A DNA stretch of 64,000 nt from Bacillus timonensis (GTDB lineage: Bacteria > Bacillota > Bacilli > Bacillales > Bacillaceae_L), in assembly GCA_020171895.1 (NCBI GenBank), contig JAIVAN010000011.1, positions 62,001-126,000 of the forward strand, in the 5' to 3' direction. Below the pieces are notes generated by a model that did no database searches, had not been told where the DNA came from, and saw nothing but the letters and a program-made list of their open reading frames with translations. Positions 17,328-27,093 of this stretch are shown here, in pieces; the stretch's first letter is position 1; every line of letters starts with the position of its first letter. The position numbers were made by a program, and so were the translations under genes.

Positions 17328-18942
17328 TTCTTTTTATTTTCCGAATGACTTTTTCAAGGTGGGTTCCTAATAGTCTATCTAATAAGTGTGAGCGATAGGC
17401 TAATACCAAGTATATACTTGCCCCAACAGGAACTGTAAATAAAAGCACTAGAAGTGAATATAATTTACCTTCATCATACGTAAAGCCAAAGGAAAGAATC
17501 TTATTCGTAAAAACAATACTTACAGCCATTATTGCTGATAGAAGTGTCATGAAGAGAGACCTTCTAATAAAGATAGTAAATCGATATTTCGCATGTTTTG
17601 AAATCATCCAAAAACTATAAGCAATTGACACTGTGTATCCTAATGCAGTTGCTAAAATAGAGCCGATGGAACCAAACCATATGATAAAAGGTACATTTAC
17701 TGCCATTTTTATAAGTAGCCCTAAAGCTAAACTGATAACTGCCATCTTCTGCTTATTTATTCCCTGTAAAATTGCTGCTGTTATCGTAAAAAAGGAGAAT
17801 AGCAGTGCCACTGGTGCATACCAACGTAATATCCGACCACCAACCTCACTGACTTCATAAAACAAACCATAAATAGGATAAGCTAATACGGATAACCCAA
17901 CAACCGCTGGTAGGACAAGTAAAATACATATTTGAAAGGTCTTATCAATTTGTTTTCTTAGTAAAGAAAAATCTTTAGTTGTAAATGATGCCGTAATGGT
18001 TGGAACCAGTGTAAGACTAAATGCAGTCGCAAGAGACACAGGAATCATGACGAGTTTAGGGACGTAAAAATTCACAATTCCGAATAACTCTTCGGCAATT
18101 AATCCTTTACCTGTTGATATCATAGCTCGATTAAATGTGAACTGATCTACATATTGGTATAAAGGAATCGCTAAACCAACAAATACGAATGGACCAGCAT
18201 AAGATAACAGTTCTTTATACATTTGCTTGTTGGTCATAGCAGTTTGTGGCTTACTCGTTTCTAATAAGGAGTCAAGATATGGCTTTCTTTTTAACCAATA
18301 CCATACGAGAACAACAAGACCCCCAAGTGCTCCAATAAAAGCAGCAAAAGTAGAGTAACCAACTGCCGTAGCCACTTCTCCATCTAGTAACTTGATAATG
18401 ACAAAACTAGCTGACAGCAAAAACACGATCCTAACTACTTGTTCAATTACTTGTGAGAGGGCAGTTGGCCCCATTGATTGATATCCTTGGAAGAAACCTC
18501 TTAATAAACTCATAATCGGTACAATGACAAGAGCCACGCTTACCATTCTAATGACCATCGTCACATCTTTAACAGAGTTTCCTTGGGTTTCGCCCCCTAG
18601 TATGACCGGGGCTAATATCGGTGCTAAAAGGTATAGAGTCAAAAAACCCACGATACCTGTCACACCCATAACGATGAGACCAGACTTTAATATCCTTCTC
18701 CCAGTATAATAGTCACCCAATGAATTATATTTTGATACAAATTTAGAGACTGCTAATGGAAAGCCCAATGTCGATATAAATAAAAAAATCGTATACTGAC
18801 CATATCCATAACTAAACAGTGTTCCACCTAACGTGCCTACTAACGCATAAAATGGAAATAGATAAATCATGCCAAGGATTCTTGAGAGATATGTACCTAT
18901 TGTTAAGATAAGAGTTCCTCTTATTAATTTTGATTCTGACAT
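17308..18942 (-). CDS. murJ: Lipid II flippase MurJ (YtgP)
   Basis: 544-residue MATE/MOP-superfamily protein with about 14 hydrophobic segments, starting MSESKLIRGTLILTIGTYLSRILGMIY. In B. subtilis YtgP is the MurJ flippase that moves lipid II across the membrane for peptidoglycan synthesis. ATG 18942 is chosen because GGGGAAAACTG precedes it; the upstream in-frame ATG lacks a site. Arg residues in the first and later helices expected for the cavity are present (LSRILG, VSKFVSKY), but I did not map them in detail. Confidence 0.88.
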   Translation of the reverse strand: MSESKLIRGTLILTIGTYLSRILGMIYLFPFYALVGTLGGTLFSYGYGQYTIFLFISTLGFPLAVSKFVSKYNSLGDYYTGRRILKSGLIVMGVTGIVGFLTLYLLAPILAPVILGGETQGNSVKDVTMVIRMVSVALVIVPIMSLLRGFFQGYQSMGPTALSQVIEQVVRIVFLLSASFVIIKLLDGEVATAVGYSTFAAFIGALGGLVVLVWYWLKRKPYLDSLLETSKPQTAMTNKQMYKELLSYAGPFVFVGLAIPLYQYVDQFTFNRAMISTGKGLIAEELFGIVNFYVPKLVMIPVSLATAFSLTLVPTITASFTTKDFSLLRKQIDKTFQICILLVLPAVVGLSVLAYPIYGLFYEVSEVGGRILRWYAPVALLFSFFTITAAILQGINKQKMAVISLALGLLIKMAVNVPFIIWFGSIGSILATALGYTVSIAYSFWMISKHAKYRFTIFIRRSLFMTLLSAIMAVSIVFTNKILSFGFTYDEGKLYSLLVLLFTVPVGASIYLVLAYRSHLLDRLLGTHLEKVIRKIKRKKAVQS

Positions 18943-19038
18943 CAGTTTTCCCCATTCTATAAATGAATAAAGCAAAAAAGAATTTTCGTAATAAATAACT
19001 CTGCTATTTTACCATAGTTCAAGGAATTCGGTAACTTT

Positions 19039-19425
19039 TTACCAGCCTGCAATAGATTGGCGTGATATGGTTACTGCTGGTAAATATAGATATTCGCTAT
19101 CATCCGATACATCCTGGAAGCTCTGCTTAATGACCGCCACTGAAAACACATCATATGCCTCCGATTTCAATAGCATCTTCCCTGCAAATTCTTGTTGGAA
19201 GATGATCGCCTTTTCAATTCCATTTGATAGTCTAAAACAAAATATATATGCATCCATATCCTTCTGATAAAGCCACGTGTAGTCAAATGTTTCCACTTTT
19301 TGATGAATGATGGATGAGAGGCCTGGTATAGATAACAGCAACACATTTTCCTCACCATTCTTTATCCATCCAGCATCTTCTGGTACATACCCTTCTTCAA
19401 TTGAAGGTCTATATAATTCTTTCAT
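19039..19425 (-). CDS. Hypothetical protein, 128 aa
   Basis: Soluble 128-residue protein that I do not recognise. It begins MKELYRPSIEEGYVPEDAGW and has alternating strands and short helices, acidic overall, no signal peptide or membrane span. Good TAGGAG site nine bases upstream. It is divergent from ytfP and lies between murJ and ytfP, a place where B. subtilis has no gene I can match. Confidence 0.6.
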   Translation of the reverse strand: MKELYRPSIEEGYVPEDAGWIKNGEENVLLLSIPGLSSIIHQKVETFDYTWLYQKDMDAYIFCFRLSNGIEKAIIFQQEFAGKMLLKSEAYDVFSVAVIKQSFQDVSDDSEYLYLPAVTISRQSIAGW

Positions 19426-19518
19426 AGAACGTAACTCCTATTCAGTTTGGTTTTTTCTTTTATCCTTATACTATATAATAGTTTCATTAAGAATTCGAAT
19501 GTCAGGTTGGTGGAAGAA

Positions 19519-20799
19519 ATGAAGTATGATGTAATAGTAATAGGTGGTGGACCATCTGGTTTGATGGCTGCTATTGCTGCAGGTGAACAAAAAGCGAGGG
19601 TTCTATTAATTGATAAGGGTGACAAACTCGGTAGGAAATTAGCAATCTCTGGTGGTGGAAGATGCAATGTGACAAACCGCCTACCAGTAGATGAAATTAT
19701 TAAGCATATCCCAGGTAATGGTCGCTTTTTATATAGCGCATTTTCTGAATTTAACAATGAGGATATCATTAAGTTTTTCGAAAAGCTTGGAATACAACTT
19801 AAAGAAGAAGATCATGGTAGGATGTTTCCTGTGACCGATAAGGCTCAATCGGTCGTCGATGCTCTTTTAAACAAATTGAAGGACTTAAAAGTACATATTA
19901 AAACAAATACTCCTGTTGAAACCATTGATTATGATGCGGATCATGTTCAGTCTGTTCGTTTAAAAAATGGTGAGAGCTACCAAACAAAAAGTGTCATTAT
20001 TGCTGTTGGTGGTAAATCCGTTCCACATACAGGATCAACTGGTGACGGGTATGCTTGGGCAAAAAAAGCAGGACATACCATAACAGAATTATTTCCGACT
20101 GAAGTTCCAATCACTTCTGATGAACCATTTATTCAGAAGAAGGAACTTCAAGGTCTCTCATTACGTGACGTTTCACTAAGTGTCTTAAATCCTAAAGGTA
20201 AAGTCATTAAAACTCATACGATGGATATGATTTTCACGCACTTTGGAATATCAGGTCCTGCTGTATTGCGATGTAGTCAATATGTTGTGAAAGCAATGAA
20301 AAAGTTCAAAGTGAATCGCATCACAATGAATATTGATGCCCTTCCCAATATGAACGAAGAAGCCATCTTTCAATATGTGCTAAAGGAAGCTAAGCAAGAG
20401 CCAAAAAAAGCTTTAAAGAATTTGCTAAAGAGCCTTTTACCTGAAAGATATTTACTTTTCTTGTTAGAGAAGAATGAAATTGACCCACTTGTTACTTCAT
20501 CAAACCTATCTAACGAAAGTATCCGTGCCTTTGCAAAAGCATGTAAGCAATTCCAATTTCAAGTAAACGGAACATTATCAATTGATAAAGCCTTTGTCAC
20601 CGGCGGAGGCGTATCTGTAAAAGAAATCCACCCGAAGGAAATGGCTTCAAAATTTATGGATGGACTTTATTTCTGCGGTGAAATCCTAGACATTCACGGT
20701 TATACAGGAGGCTACAACATTACCTCTGCTCTCGTCACAGGTAGACTAGCTGGACTAAATGCTGGTAAGTACTCACAAAAAGTAAAATACACAGTGTAA
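19519..20799 (+). CDS. ytfP: YtfP, FAD/NAD(P)-binding oxidoreductase (HI0933 family)
   Basis: 426-residue flavoprotein. Dinucleotide fold [14 protein letters not shown] at residues 5-18, [10 protein letters not shown] near residue 50 and [16 protein letters not shown] at the C-terminus are diagnostic of the HI0933 (BaiN-like) family, whose reaction is mostly undetermined. ATG 19519 chosen; the upstream 24 codons read through the ribosome site and promoter. Matches B. subtilis YtfP by order. Confidence 0.88.
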   Translation: MKYDVIVIGGGPSGLMAAIAAGEQKARVLLIDKGDKLGRKLAISGGGRCNVTNRLPVDEIIKHIPGNGRFLYSAFSEFNNEDIIKFFEKLGIQLKEEDHGRMFPVTDKAQSVVDALLNKLKDLKVHIKTNTPVETIDYDADHVQSVRLKNGESYQTKSVIIAVGGKSVPHTGSTGDGYAWAKKAGHTITELFPTEVPITSDEPFIQKKELQGLSLRDVSLSVLNPKGKVIKTHTMDMIFTHFGISGPAVLRCSQYVVKAMKKFKVNRITMNIDALPNMNEEAIFQYVLKEAKQEPKKALKNLLKSLLPERYLLFLLEKNEIDPLVTSSNLSNESIRAFAKACKQFQFQVNGTLSIDKAFVTGGGVSVKEIHPKEMASKFMDGLYFCGEILDIHGYTGGYNITSALVTGRLAGLNAGKYSQKVKYTV

Positions 20800-20827
20800 G
20801 AGAAAAAATACACTATTCAAATAAGAG

Positions 20828-21062
20828 CTGCACCCAGATGCATGAAAATGGTTAATTTTTCACTTTTTTCTTTATAGAATGTTGAATTTTATTATATTAA
20901 GCGTGTTAATCGGAGTGGAAGGACCGAGACTCCTGCGGGAGATGCGCTGGACTGGAGACCCCACAGGCGAAGCCGAGGAGGCTCCAGGAGCGCCCCGCGG
21001 AAAGCGAGGTTCCTGCAACGAAGGTTAACACCCCACATACAACGTCGTATTTTCAGGGTAGC
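20828..21062 (-). repeat. Dispersed hairpin repeat, copy C (full)
   Basis: Complete copy in minus orientation between the convergent ytfP and cse60. On the minus strand the stems are tip GGC/GCC, CTGGAG/CTCCAG (both sides changed against other copies), GCGCT/AGCGC, GCGGG/CCCGC and outer GTGTTAA/TTAACAC. It ends with TTTTCAGGGTAGC on the plus strand. Confidence 0.92.
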
Positions 21063-21082
21063 GAAACAATAGACCGTATTTT

Positions 21083-21268
21083 TTATCTCCTATATATAAT
21101 CATGGCTGAAAAACAATAGATTTGATCATCATTCGCATTGTTTGAAATACTTACTTGGTATTTAATATCTATAAGATTTGCAGGCTCTAATTCTTCCAAA
21201 AAAAGATTAATCTCATGCTCTAAATCCATTTCATGATTTTCATCAAACACCTTCACTCTACACCTCAT
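21083..21268 (-). CDS. cse60: Sporulation protein Cse60
   Basis: 61-residue protein RVKVFDENHEMDLEHEINLFLEEL..., typical of Cse60 (YteV). In B. subtilis the gene is read by sigma-E in the mother cell during sporulation; role unknown. GAGGTG site before ATG. I could not define a convincing sigma-E promoter upstream. Copy C of the dispersed repeat lies 20 bases after the stop. Confidence 0.85.
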   Translation of the reverse strand: MRCRVKVFDENHEMDLEHEINLFLEELEPANLIDIKYQVSISNNANDDQIYCFSAMIIYRR

Positions 21269-21450
21269 CGTTTCTTCACCTCAAAGTCTAGTATTGACAG
21301 CATTAATAGAAATTAATCTATTAAAATAGAAAATATAAGAGATTATCATTTAAAAAGGGATTACTTTGCCTTATTAACTAGAAATATTTAGTAATAAAGG
21401 TATAATAATAAGTAAATAATGAATTACTACCTTTGAGAGGAGAATGTTTT

Positions 21451-22500
21451 TTGGCTTATCCAAATGCTGATGATACAATTCAATTAATTTCTGAGCTTGT
21501 ATCAATTCCAAGTCCATCAGGTAATACAAATGAGGTCATTACCTATGTTGAGAAGTTTTTAGCAAATATTGGTGTTGAATCGAAAAGAAATCGTAAGGGT
21601 GGATTAATTGCTACACTACCAGGCCGTGAAGTTCAAAAACATCGAATGCTAACAGCACATGTAGATACACTCGGCGCGATTGTGAAAGAAATAAAACCAA
21701 GTGGTCGCCTTAAGCTCGATCTAATTGGTGGCTTTAAATACAACTCAATTGAAGGTGAATATTGCCAAATTGAGACGTCAGAAGGAAAACGATTTACAGG
21801 AACAATCCTTATGCATCAGACATCCGTACATGTATATAAAGATGCTGGTAAAGCAGAACGTAATCAAGAAAATATGGAAGTTCGAATTGATGAAAAGGTA
21901 CATAACGCAGATGATGTACGCGCATTAGGAATAGAAGTTGGAGATTTTGTATCTTTTGATCCACGTGTTCAGGTTTTACCAAATGGATATATCAAATCAC
22001 GTCATTTAGACGATAAGGCAAGTGTAGGCATCCTCCTTCAACTCATAAAGCAAATAAAAGAAGAAAATGCCATCCTTCCTTATACGACTCACTTTCTGAT
22101 CTCTAACAATGAGGAAATAGGCTATGGAGGAAACTCTAATATTACTCCAGAAACAGTTGAATATTTAGCAGTAGATATGGGGGCAATGGGTGATGGACAA
22201 GCAACGGATGAATACACAGTTTCTATTTGTGTAAAAGATGCTAGCGGACCATACCACTATGAACTTAGAAAAAAGCTAGTGCAACTAGCCCAAGAAAATG
22301 AAATTGGTTATAAGTTAGACATTTACCCTTACTATGGATCAGATGCTTCTGCAGCGATTCGTTCTGGACATGACATTATACATGGATTAATTGGACCGGG
22401 CATTGACTCTTCACATGCATTTGAAAGGACACATAAATCTTCAATTGAAAATACAACAAGGCTTATTTACCATTACATGTTATCAGAAATGGTTGAATAA
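21451..22500 (+). CDS. M42-family metallo-aminopeptidase
   Basis: 349-residue cytoplasmic peptidase of the M42 (glutamyl aminopeptidase/tetrahedral TET) family. Metal ligands visible in AHVDTLG, LDDKAS, NNEEIGYGG, VDMG and DSSHAFERTHKSS. TTG start at 21451 with AGGAG eight bases upstream is preferred over the TTG at 21433, which lies before that site. B. subtilis has several M42 members (YsdC, YtoP, YhfE); I cannot tell which this is. Confidence 0.88.
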   Translation: MAYPNADDTIQLISELVSIPSPSGNTNEVITYVEKFLANIGVESKRNRKGGLIATLPGREVQKHRMLTAHVDTLGAIVKEIKPSGRLKLDLIGGFKYNSIEGEYCQIETSEGKRFTGTILMHQTSVHVYKDAGKAERNQENMEVRIDEKVHNADDVRALGIEVGDFVSFDPRVQVLPNGYIKSRHLDDKASVGILLQLIKQIKEENAILPYTTHFLISNNEEIGYGGNSNITPETVEYLAVDMGAMGDGQATDEYTVSICVKDASGPYHYELRKKLVQLAQENEIGYKLDIYPYYGSDASAAIRSGHDIIHGLIGPGIDSSHAFERTHKSSIENTTRLIYHYMLSEMVE

Positions 22501-22507
22501 AAGAGAA

Positions 22508-22535
22508 AAGAGCCACAACCTAGGTTGTGGCTCTT
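22508..22535 (+). terminator. Palindromic stem after M42 gene
   Basis: Perfect 28-base inverted repeat AAGAGCCACAACC/GGTTGTGGCTCTT with almost no loop and a poor T run; probable terminator or mRNA-end hairpin. Confidence 0.6.
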
Positions 22536-22602
22536 CCTATGAAATGGAAAATAAGTGCTTGAAATTCTACTGTCACTTAAGTATTTGCAGAAAATAGAAA
22601 GA

Positions 22603-23571
22603 TTAGGATTCACTATTTAATGCTTTTTGAAAAAAAGCCATTAACCTTTTTTGATACCCGGCCTCATCTACTGTATACGCCTTCGTATGAGCTGCCCCCG
22701 GTACAATCCATAACTCTTTCTCTGATGTTGCAGCATCGTACAAACGATAGGCCATTTCAGTTGGAACTAGCTCATCTTGGTCTCCGTGAATGATGAAGAG
22801 TGGGACTTTATTCTTTTTCACTTGATTGATGGCAGACGCCTCTGAAAAATTATAACCTGCTCGAACATTCGTCACAACACTTGTAACTTGCATTATAGGA
22901 AAAGCTGGTAGGCGATACATATATTTCAATTGATGTGAAAGTTCCTCCATTACAGATGTATATCCGCTATCAGCAATAATTCCTTTTACTTCGTCAGGCA
23001 ACTCTTCTCCACTCGTCATTAGTACAGTTGCTGCTCCCATAGAAAAACCATGAAGGAGTATTTGTTCAGAACTCATGTCATCAATTAACACTTGAATCCA
23101 CTTTTGATAGTCCTTTCGATCATGCCATCCGTAGCCAATATAGTTTCCTTCACTGTCACCATGACCTCTCGCATCCGGTTTTAATACATGAAATCCTTGC
23201 TCATAATAGAATTTTGTAATACCCGGCATTTGGGTATGGTTTCCTTTGTATCCATGTGCTAGAATCACAGCTTTCCCGTTGGAGTTTGGATTTCTTAAAA
23301 AGGCAGCATTTAATTTAATGCCATCATCAGATTGAATTTCAACCATTTCGAAAGTTTGATTCTCTGTCCATTCTATTATTTCTTGTTCCTTAGCCTGCAT
23401 GTCTTCGTCAATCAACGCAGTAACTGGCAAATCACCATCTCCGCCATATAACTCAACACTTTCATCACTTCGATTAATCGCTACATGGTAAAAATAATTT
23501 CCTACACCAATTAAAAGGGTGATAGTAAGGAAAATTAATGTCATAACGGTCACTATAATTCTTTTCTTCAT
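22603..23571 (-). CDS. Membrane-anchored alpha/beta hydrolase
   Basis: 322 residues. One N-terminal membrane helix (IIVTVMTLIFLTITLLIGVG) places the catalytic domain outside. Oxyanion region AHGYKGN, nucleophile elbow HGFSMGAA, acid in HGDQDELV and His in GAAHTKA complete the triad. Similar in layout to B. subtilis YqkD. Substrate unknown; family members are esterases, peptidases or cell-envelope hydrolases. GGGAGGATTGAG site before ATG. Confidence 0.85.
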   Translation of the reverse strand: MKKRIIVTVMTLIFLTITLLIGVGNYFYHVAINRSDESVELYGGDGDLPVTALIDEDMQAKEQEIIEWTENQTFEMVEIQSDDGIKLNAAFLRNPNSNGKAVILAHGYKGNHTQMPGITKFYYEQGFHVLKPDARGHGDSEGNYIGYGWHDRKDYQKWIQVLIDDMSSEQILLHGFSMGAATVLMTSGEELPDEVKGIIADSGYTSVMEELSHQLKYMYRLPAFPIMQVTSVVTNVRAGYNFSEASAINQVKKNKVPLFIIHGDQDELVPTEMAYRLYDAATSEKELWIVPGAAHTKAYTVDEAGYQKRLMAFFQKALNSES

Positions 23572-23660
23572 CTCAATCCTCCCGTGTATATTTTCGTATA
23601 TTATACTAGACTACCATTTTTTTAGTAAGAGGATGTTATGACCATTCTTAAGAAAAGCAT

Positions 23661-23699
23661 CAAAAAATCAGAGCCTGTTTTTTACTTCATGACAGGCTG
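23661..23699 (-). terminator. Terminator-like hairpin
   Basis: AGCCTGT/ACAGGCT arms; on the minus strand followed by CTGATTTTTTG. Second hairpin after the flavin reductase gene. Confidence 0.6.
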
Positions 23700-23756
23700 A
23701 CTCTATGAAACTCTCTGCTTTACTCCCTTGTTCAATATATAAACTATCCTGTATGA

Positions 23757-23792
23757 AAAGAAAAAAGCGAATACCTAAGATAAGCATTCGCC
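23757..23792 (-). terminator. Terminator of the homogentisate operon
   Basis: GCGAAT/ATTCGC arms, followed on the minus strand by TTTTTT. Confidence 0.75.
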
Positions 23793-23846
23793 TCTGTTTT
23801 TGCTTATTGTAATTTTTTTCAATCTATTAGATAGATAAATCCCTAA

Positions 23847-24482
23847 TTATTCAGGCTTCATCTTTTCCGAATACGATTTCCTTGGCATACTAAAGGAATC
23901 TCCTATTTCAGCATATACAGTACCTGCTAATCTACTTATTGGGTCTAACTTCTCAGTATTGATTTTGCCATCATAATAGAGATCATCATCAATATGAAAG
24001 CAAACTACTTCCCCAATAAGTAGGTCGGTATTAGGCTTGCCATCTTTTCCACCCAATGGTAGCCATTGATACAGCTTACATTCCATACGGATTTTAGCTT
24101 CCTTTACACCAGGAACTTTTACTTTTGTACTTGCAACCTTCGTAAAACCTTCCGCCTCAATTTCAGACAAGTGACTTGGATAGTCAGTTGATGTTTCATT
24201 AATTCGGCTCACGTTTTCTGAATCAACGATATGAACGACGAATTCTTCTTGTTGAGTAATGTTTTTTGCAGTATCCTTCATAATCCCACCAGGCTTACGA
24301 TTACATGAAATACTAATCATCGGTGGTTCAGTACCCACTACATTAAAAAAGCTAAACGGTGCTCCATTGACGATGCCATCAGTCGTTAAGGAAGTAACAA
24401 ACGCAATTGGCCGAGGCAAAACACTTCCTATCAAAAGCTTATAATTCTCCTGTTTATTCAAGTTGCTTGGATCTATAAACAT
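23847..24482 (-). CDS. Flavin reductase-family FMN-binding protein
   Basis: 211-residue flavin reductase-like/flavoredoxin fold. GSVLPRPIAFVTSLT near residue 20 and NGAPFSFFNVVGTEPPMISIS near residue 40 are the FMN-binding blocks. ATG 24482 has AGGAGG six bases upstream; ATG 24488 abuts that site. It is the third gene after FAH and hmgA, so it may supply reduced flavin to, or act on intermediates of, aromatic catabolism; that link is inference. Its upstream region carries a truncated dispersed repeat. Confidence 0.85.
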   Translation of the reverse strand: MFIDPSNLNKQENYKLLIGSVLPRPIAFVTSLTTDGIVNGAPFSFFNVVGTEPPMISISCNRKPGGIMKDTAKNITQQEEFVVHIVDSENVSRINETSTDYPSHLSEIEAEGFTKVASTKVKVPGVKEAKIRMECKLYQWLPLGGKDGKPNTDLLIGEVVCFHIDDDLYYDGKINTEKLDPISRLAGTVYAEIGDSFSMPRKSYSEKMKPE

Positions 24483-24505
24483 CTTCATCCTCCTTAGTAA
24501 AAAAT

Positions 24506-24612
24506 ACCCCTCAAGCGCAGCAGAGTAGGCTCAAGTGGCGCCTTACGGAAAGCGAGGTTCCTGCAACGAAGGTTAACACCCCACATACAGCGTCGTATTT
24601 TCAGGGTAGCCT
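24506..24612 (-). repeat. Dispersed hairpin repeat, copy D (half element)
   Basis: Minus-orientation partial copy holding the leader, the outer left arm and the tip as far as ACCCC, then stopping. The right arm and tail are missing. It lies between hmgA and the flavin reductase gene in the same operon, ending 24 bases from the flavin reductase start codon. Confidence 0.85.
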
Positions 24613-24617
24613 ACAAA

Positions 24618-25772
24618 TTACTTAGAAAGCCAACTGAACATGTAATCTTTATCCTCTATGTGTTGAGCATTTGTAAACACCTTTAAAGGCTTAAACGTAT
24701 CAATCATCACTGCTAACTCTAAAGTTTCCTTCTTCCCAATACTTCCCTCAATTTTACCAGGATGAGGTCCATGTGGGATAGCAGAAGGATGAAGAGTAAT
24801 CGAACCTTCCTCCACTCCCTTACGGCTCATGAAATTTCCCTTTACATAATAAAGAACCTCATCACTATTCACATTACTATGAAAATACGGAGCTGGAATG
24901 GCTTCTGGATGATAATCATACATCCTTGGTACAAACGAACAAACAACAAAATTATGCCCTTCAAAATTTTGATGGATTGGAGGTGGCATATGTACTCTAC
25001 CTGTAATCGGCTCAAAATCCTCAATATTAAATACCCATGGATATAAATACCCATCCCATCCAATAACATCAAACGGATGGTGCCCTAACACATGCTGATG
25101 AATATAGCCCCTTGTCTTCGTGCGCACTTCAAAATCACCAATTTCATCAAACGTTTCTAATTTTTCAGGCCCTCTAAAATCTCTTTCACAAAATGGACTA
25201 TGTTCCAACAGCTGGCCATATTCGTTTCTATACCTTCGTGGCGTTGTAATTTGACTATTTGATTCAATAATTAAAAGCTTTGTCTCTTCAACTGGAGAAA
25301 GCTTATAAATTGTTCCTATCGGAATGTTAATATAATCACCACTTCGATACGTAATTGTTCCAAACATTGTTTCAACTTTACCTGAGCCTTCATGGACAAA
25401 AAGCAATTCGTCACCATCACCATTTCGGTAATAAAAATCCATTTCTTCATTTACATCACAGGTTGCAATAACGAGATCACTATTCCCAAGGCAATAAATC
25501 CTTCCATCTAACGCATTTGATTTATACGAATTAGAAAAAGTTTTAAAATGACGGTGTTTATGTACATCTTGTTCCTCATAAGCTGGTAAATAGGTTTGAT
25601 AACCCCCAAGCTCTGTCACCTCAGTTGGTGCATGGCAATGATATAAAATAGATTGTGCACCTGAAAAACCCTTCGTTCCCATCACTTGCTCTCGATACAG
25701 CGAGCCATTCTGTTTTTTAAACATGGTATGACGTTTCTTAGGAATCGAACCCATTTTTTGATAATAAACCAT
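24618..25772 (-). CDS. hmgA: Homogentisate 1,2-dioxygenase
   Basis: 384-residue iron dioxygenase that opens homogentisate to maleylacetoacetate in tyrosine/phenylalanine breakdown. Family blocks: FKKQNGSLYREQVMG, the cupin region GDGDELLFVHEG, and the iron site YFHSNVNSDEVLYYVKG with IPHGPHPG. It follows the FAH gene by 11 bases with GGAGG before ATG. Length is near the short bacterial HmgA form. Confidence 0.92.
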   Translation of the reverse strand: MVYYQKMGSIPKKRHTMFKKQNGSLYREQVMGTKGFSGAQSILYHCHAPTEVTELGGYQTYLPAYEEQDVHKHRHFKTFSNSYKSNALDGRIYCLGNSDLVIATCDVNEEMDFYYRNGDGDELLFVHEGSGKVETMFGTITYRSGDYINIPIGTIYKLSPVEETKLLIIESNSQITTPRRYRNEYGQLLEHSPFCERDFRGPEKLETFDEIGDFEVRTKTRGYIHQHVLGHHPFDVIGWDGYLYPWVFNIEDFEPITGRVHMPPPIHQNFEGHNFVVCSFVPRMYDYHPEAIPAPYFHSNVNSDEVLYYVKGNFMSRKGVEEGSITLHPSAIPHGPHPGKIEGSIGKKETLELAVMIDTFKPLKVFTNAQHIEDKDYMFSWLSK

Positions 25773-25783
25773 ATCTTTACCTC

Positions 25784-26701
25784 CTATTTCACCTGATTTC
25801 TTAAAATACCTAAACTAGTAATCTCTAATTCTACAATGTCTCCGGATTGCAACCATGGATGTACCTCAGGGCCAAGCTCTAGAATGCACCCCGTTCCTAC
25901 AGTTCCTGATCCGATAACATCACCAGGATGCAAGTAAACGCTTTCAGAAGCACGTTCAATCATTTGTCCAAAACTATAATAAATGGATTCAAGATTACCG
26001 TATGAAATTGTTTTCCCATTAACCTTCGCCTTCATTTCTAATTGATAGCTCTTACCATCCCTATAAGGTTCTAGTTCATCCTTTGTTACTAAATAGGGGC
26101 CAATAGAAGTTGCAAAATCCTTTCCTTTTGCAGGGCCTAACCCTACCATCATCTCTTTCTTTTGTATGTCTCTTGCACTCCAATCGTTCATAATCGTATA
26201 GCCGAAAATATAGTCATCAGCCTTGTCGACAGGAATATCTTTACCCTTTTTACCGATTACACAAGCAATCTCTAGTTCATAGTCCATCCATTTACAGCCT
26301 TTTGGGATCTCCACTAGTTCATTTGGACCTATGACAGCAAGGTGGTTGGTAAAGTAAAATACCGGTATCTCGTACCATTCGGGAATGACATCAAGTCCTC
26401 TTTTTTTTCTAGCTGTTTTTACATGTTCTTCAAAGGCGTAAAAATCTCTTATACTGTTAGGCCTAGGCAATGGTGCAAGTATCCTTACTTCGTCAAATTG
26501 TAATGTAAATTTTTTATCAATCTCACTTTCATTGATAAGCCTAGCGAGTGCAAGGTTCTTCTCTGAATCCTCTAAAAAATCAAGAAGTGAGCTAGGAAGT
26601 TTTCCTCCACTTACCCTGTTCATATCAATTATTAGATTTTCTCTTAACCAACCAGAGCGTATCTCACCGCCATTTTTTACTTCAAAAGTGACGAACTTCA
26701 A
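25784..26701 (-). CDS. Fumarylacetoacetate hydrolase-family protein
   Basis: 305-residue FAH-fold hydrolase. Metal ligands in WMDYELEIACVIGKKG and YTIMNDWSARDIQ, and the GSGTVGTGC block, are present. Together with hmgA it should finish the homogentisate route, cleaving fumarylacetoacetate or maleylacetoacetate; FAH-fold relatives also act on other acylpyruvates. TTG start with GAGGAGG eight bases upstream. First gene of the operon. No HPPD or maleylacetoacetate isomerase gene is in the window. Confidence 0.88.
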   Translation of the reverse strand: MKFVTFEVKNGGEIRSGWLRENLIIDMNRVSGGKLPSSLLDFLEDSEKNLALARLINESEIDKKFTLQFDEVRILAPLPRPNSIRDFYAFEEHVKTARKKRGLDVIPEWYEIPVFYFTNHLAVIGPNELVEIPKGCKWMDYELEIACVIGKKGKDIPVDKADDYIFGYTIMNDWSARDIQKKEMMVGLGPAKGKDFATSIGPYLVTKDELEPYRDGKSYQLEMKAKVNGKTISYGNLESIYYSFGQMIERASESVYLHPGDVIGSGTVGTGCILELGPEVHPWLQSGDIVELEITSLGILRNQVK

Positions 26702-26721
26702 TAAATTTTCCTCCTCATAAT

Positions 26722-26767
26722 AAAAAGCAATGGAAAGAGATAAAGAAAAGCTCTACTCTTGCTTTTT
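26722..26767 (-). promoter_or_regulatory. Terminator-like hairpin in the homogentisate operon leader
   Basis: On the minus strand AAAAAGCAA pairs with TTGCTTTTT, then ATTATGAGGAGG runs into the FAH ribosome site. No gene upstream on this strand needs a terminator here, so it could be an attenuator or a ribosome-site sequestering stem. Confidence 0.4.
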
Positions 26768-27093
26768 CTATTTCTTAACATTGCTAGTTTTACACAGGTT
26801 AAGTGAATCGATCACTTTTCTTTTTTTCCCCTAACCATAAGCTAAATTCTATGTGCCTTCATTCTTATAAATGATTTTAAATTGTATGAAAATTATAACA
26901 ATACACTGTTAGTTTGTAAAGATAGACAAGCTTGATATGAGAGACTTGTAGGAACAGAAAATGATTACCATTGAAAGATATTCACGCTTCTAGTAAAATA
27001 GAATACTGTGTTTTATTGAACGTACTCACAAAATAGTTATCTACACATAAATTAATGATAATTATTCATGTATAGGAAGGAGTTACTAGTTTC
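26768..27093. other. Divergent promoter region
   Basis: About 325 AT-rich bases between the homogentisate operon and the acetyltransferase-like gene. TGATAATTATTCATG at 27056-27070 resembles a Fur/PerR-type 7-1-7 box in its left half only. No coding signal seen. Confidence 0.35.

Noticed and set aside
21269-21330. Sigma-E promoter for cse60
   Set aside because: A CAATACT-like -10 is visible, but no acceptable -35 at the right distance, so I do not call it.
24506-24612. Insertion sequence
   Set aside because: No transposase ORF or terminal repeats of IS type; it is a half copy of the hairpin element.
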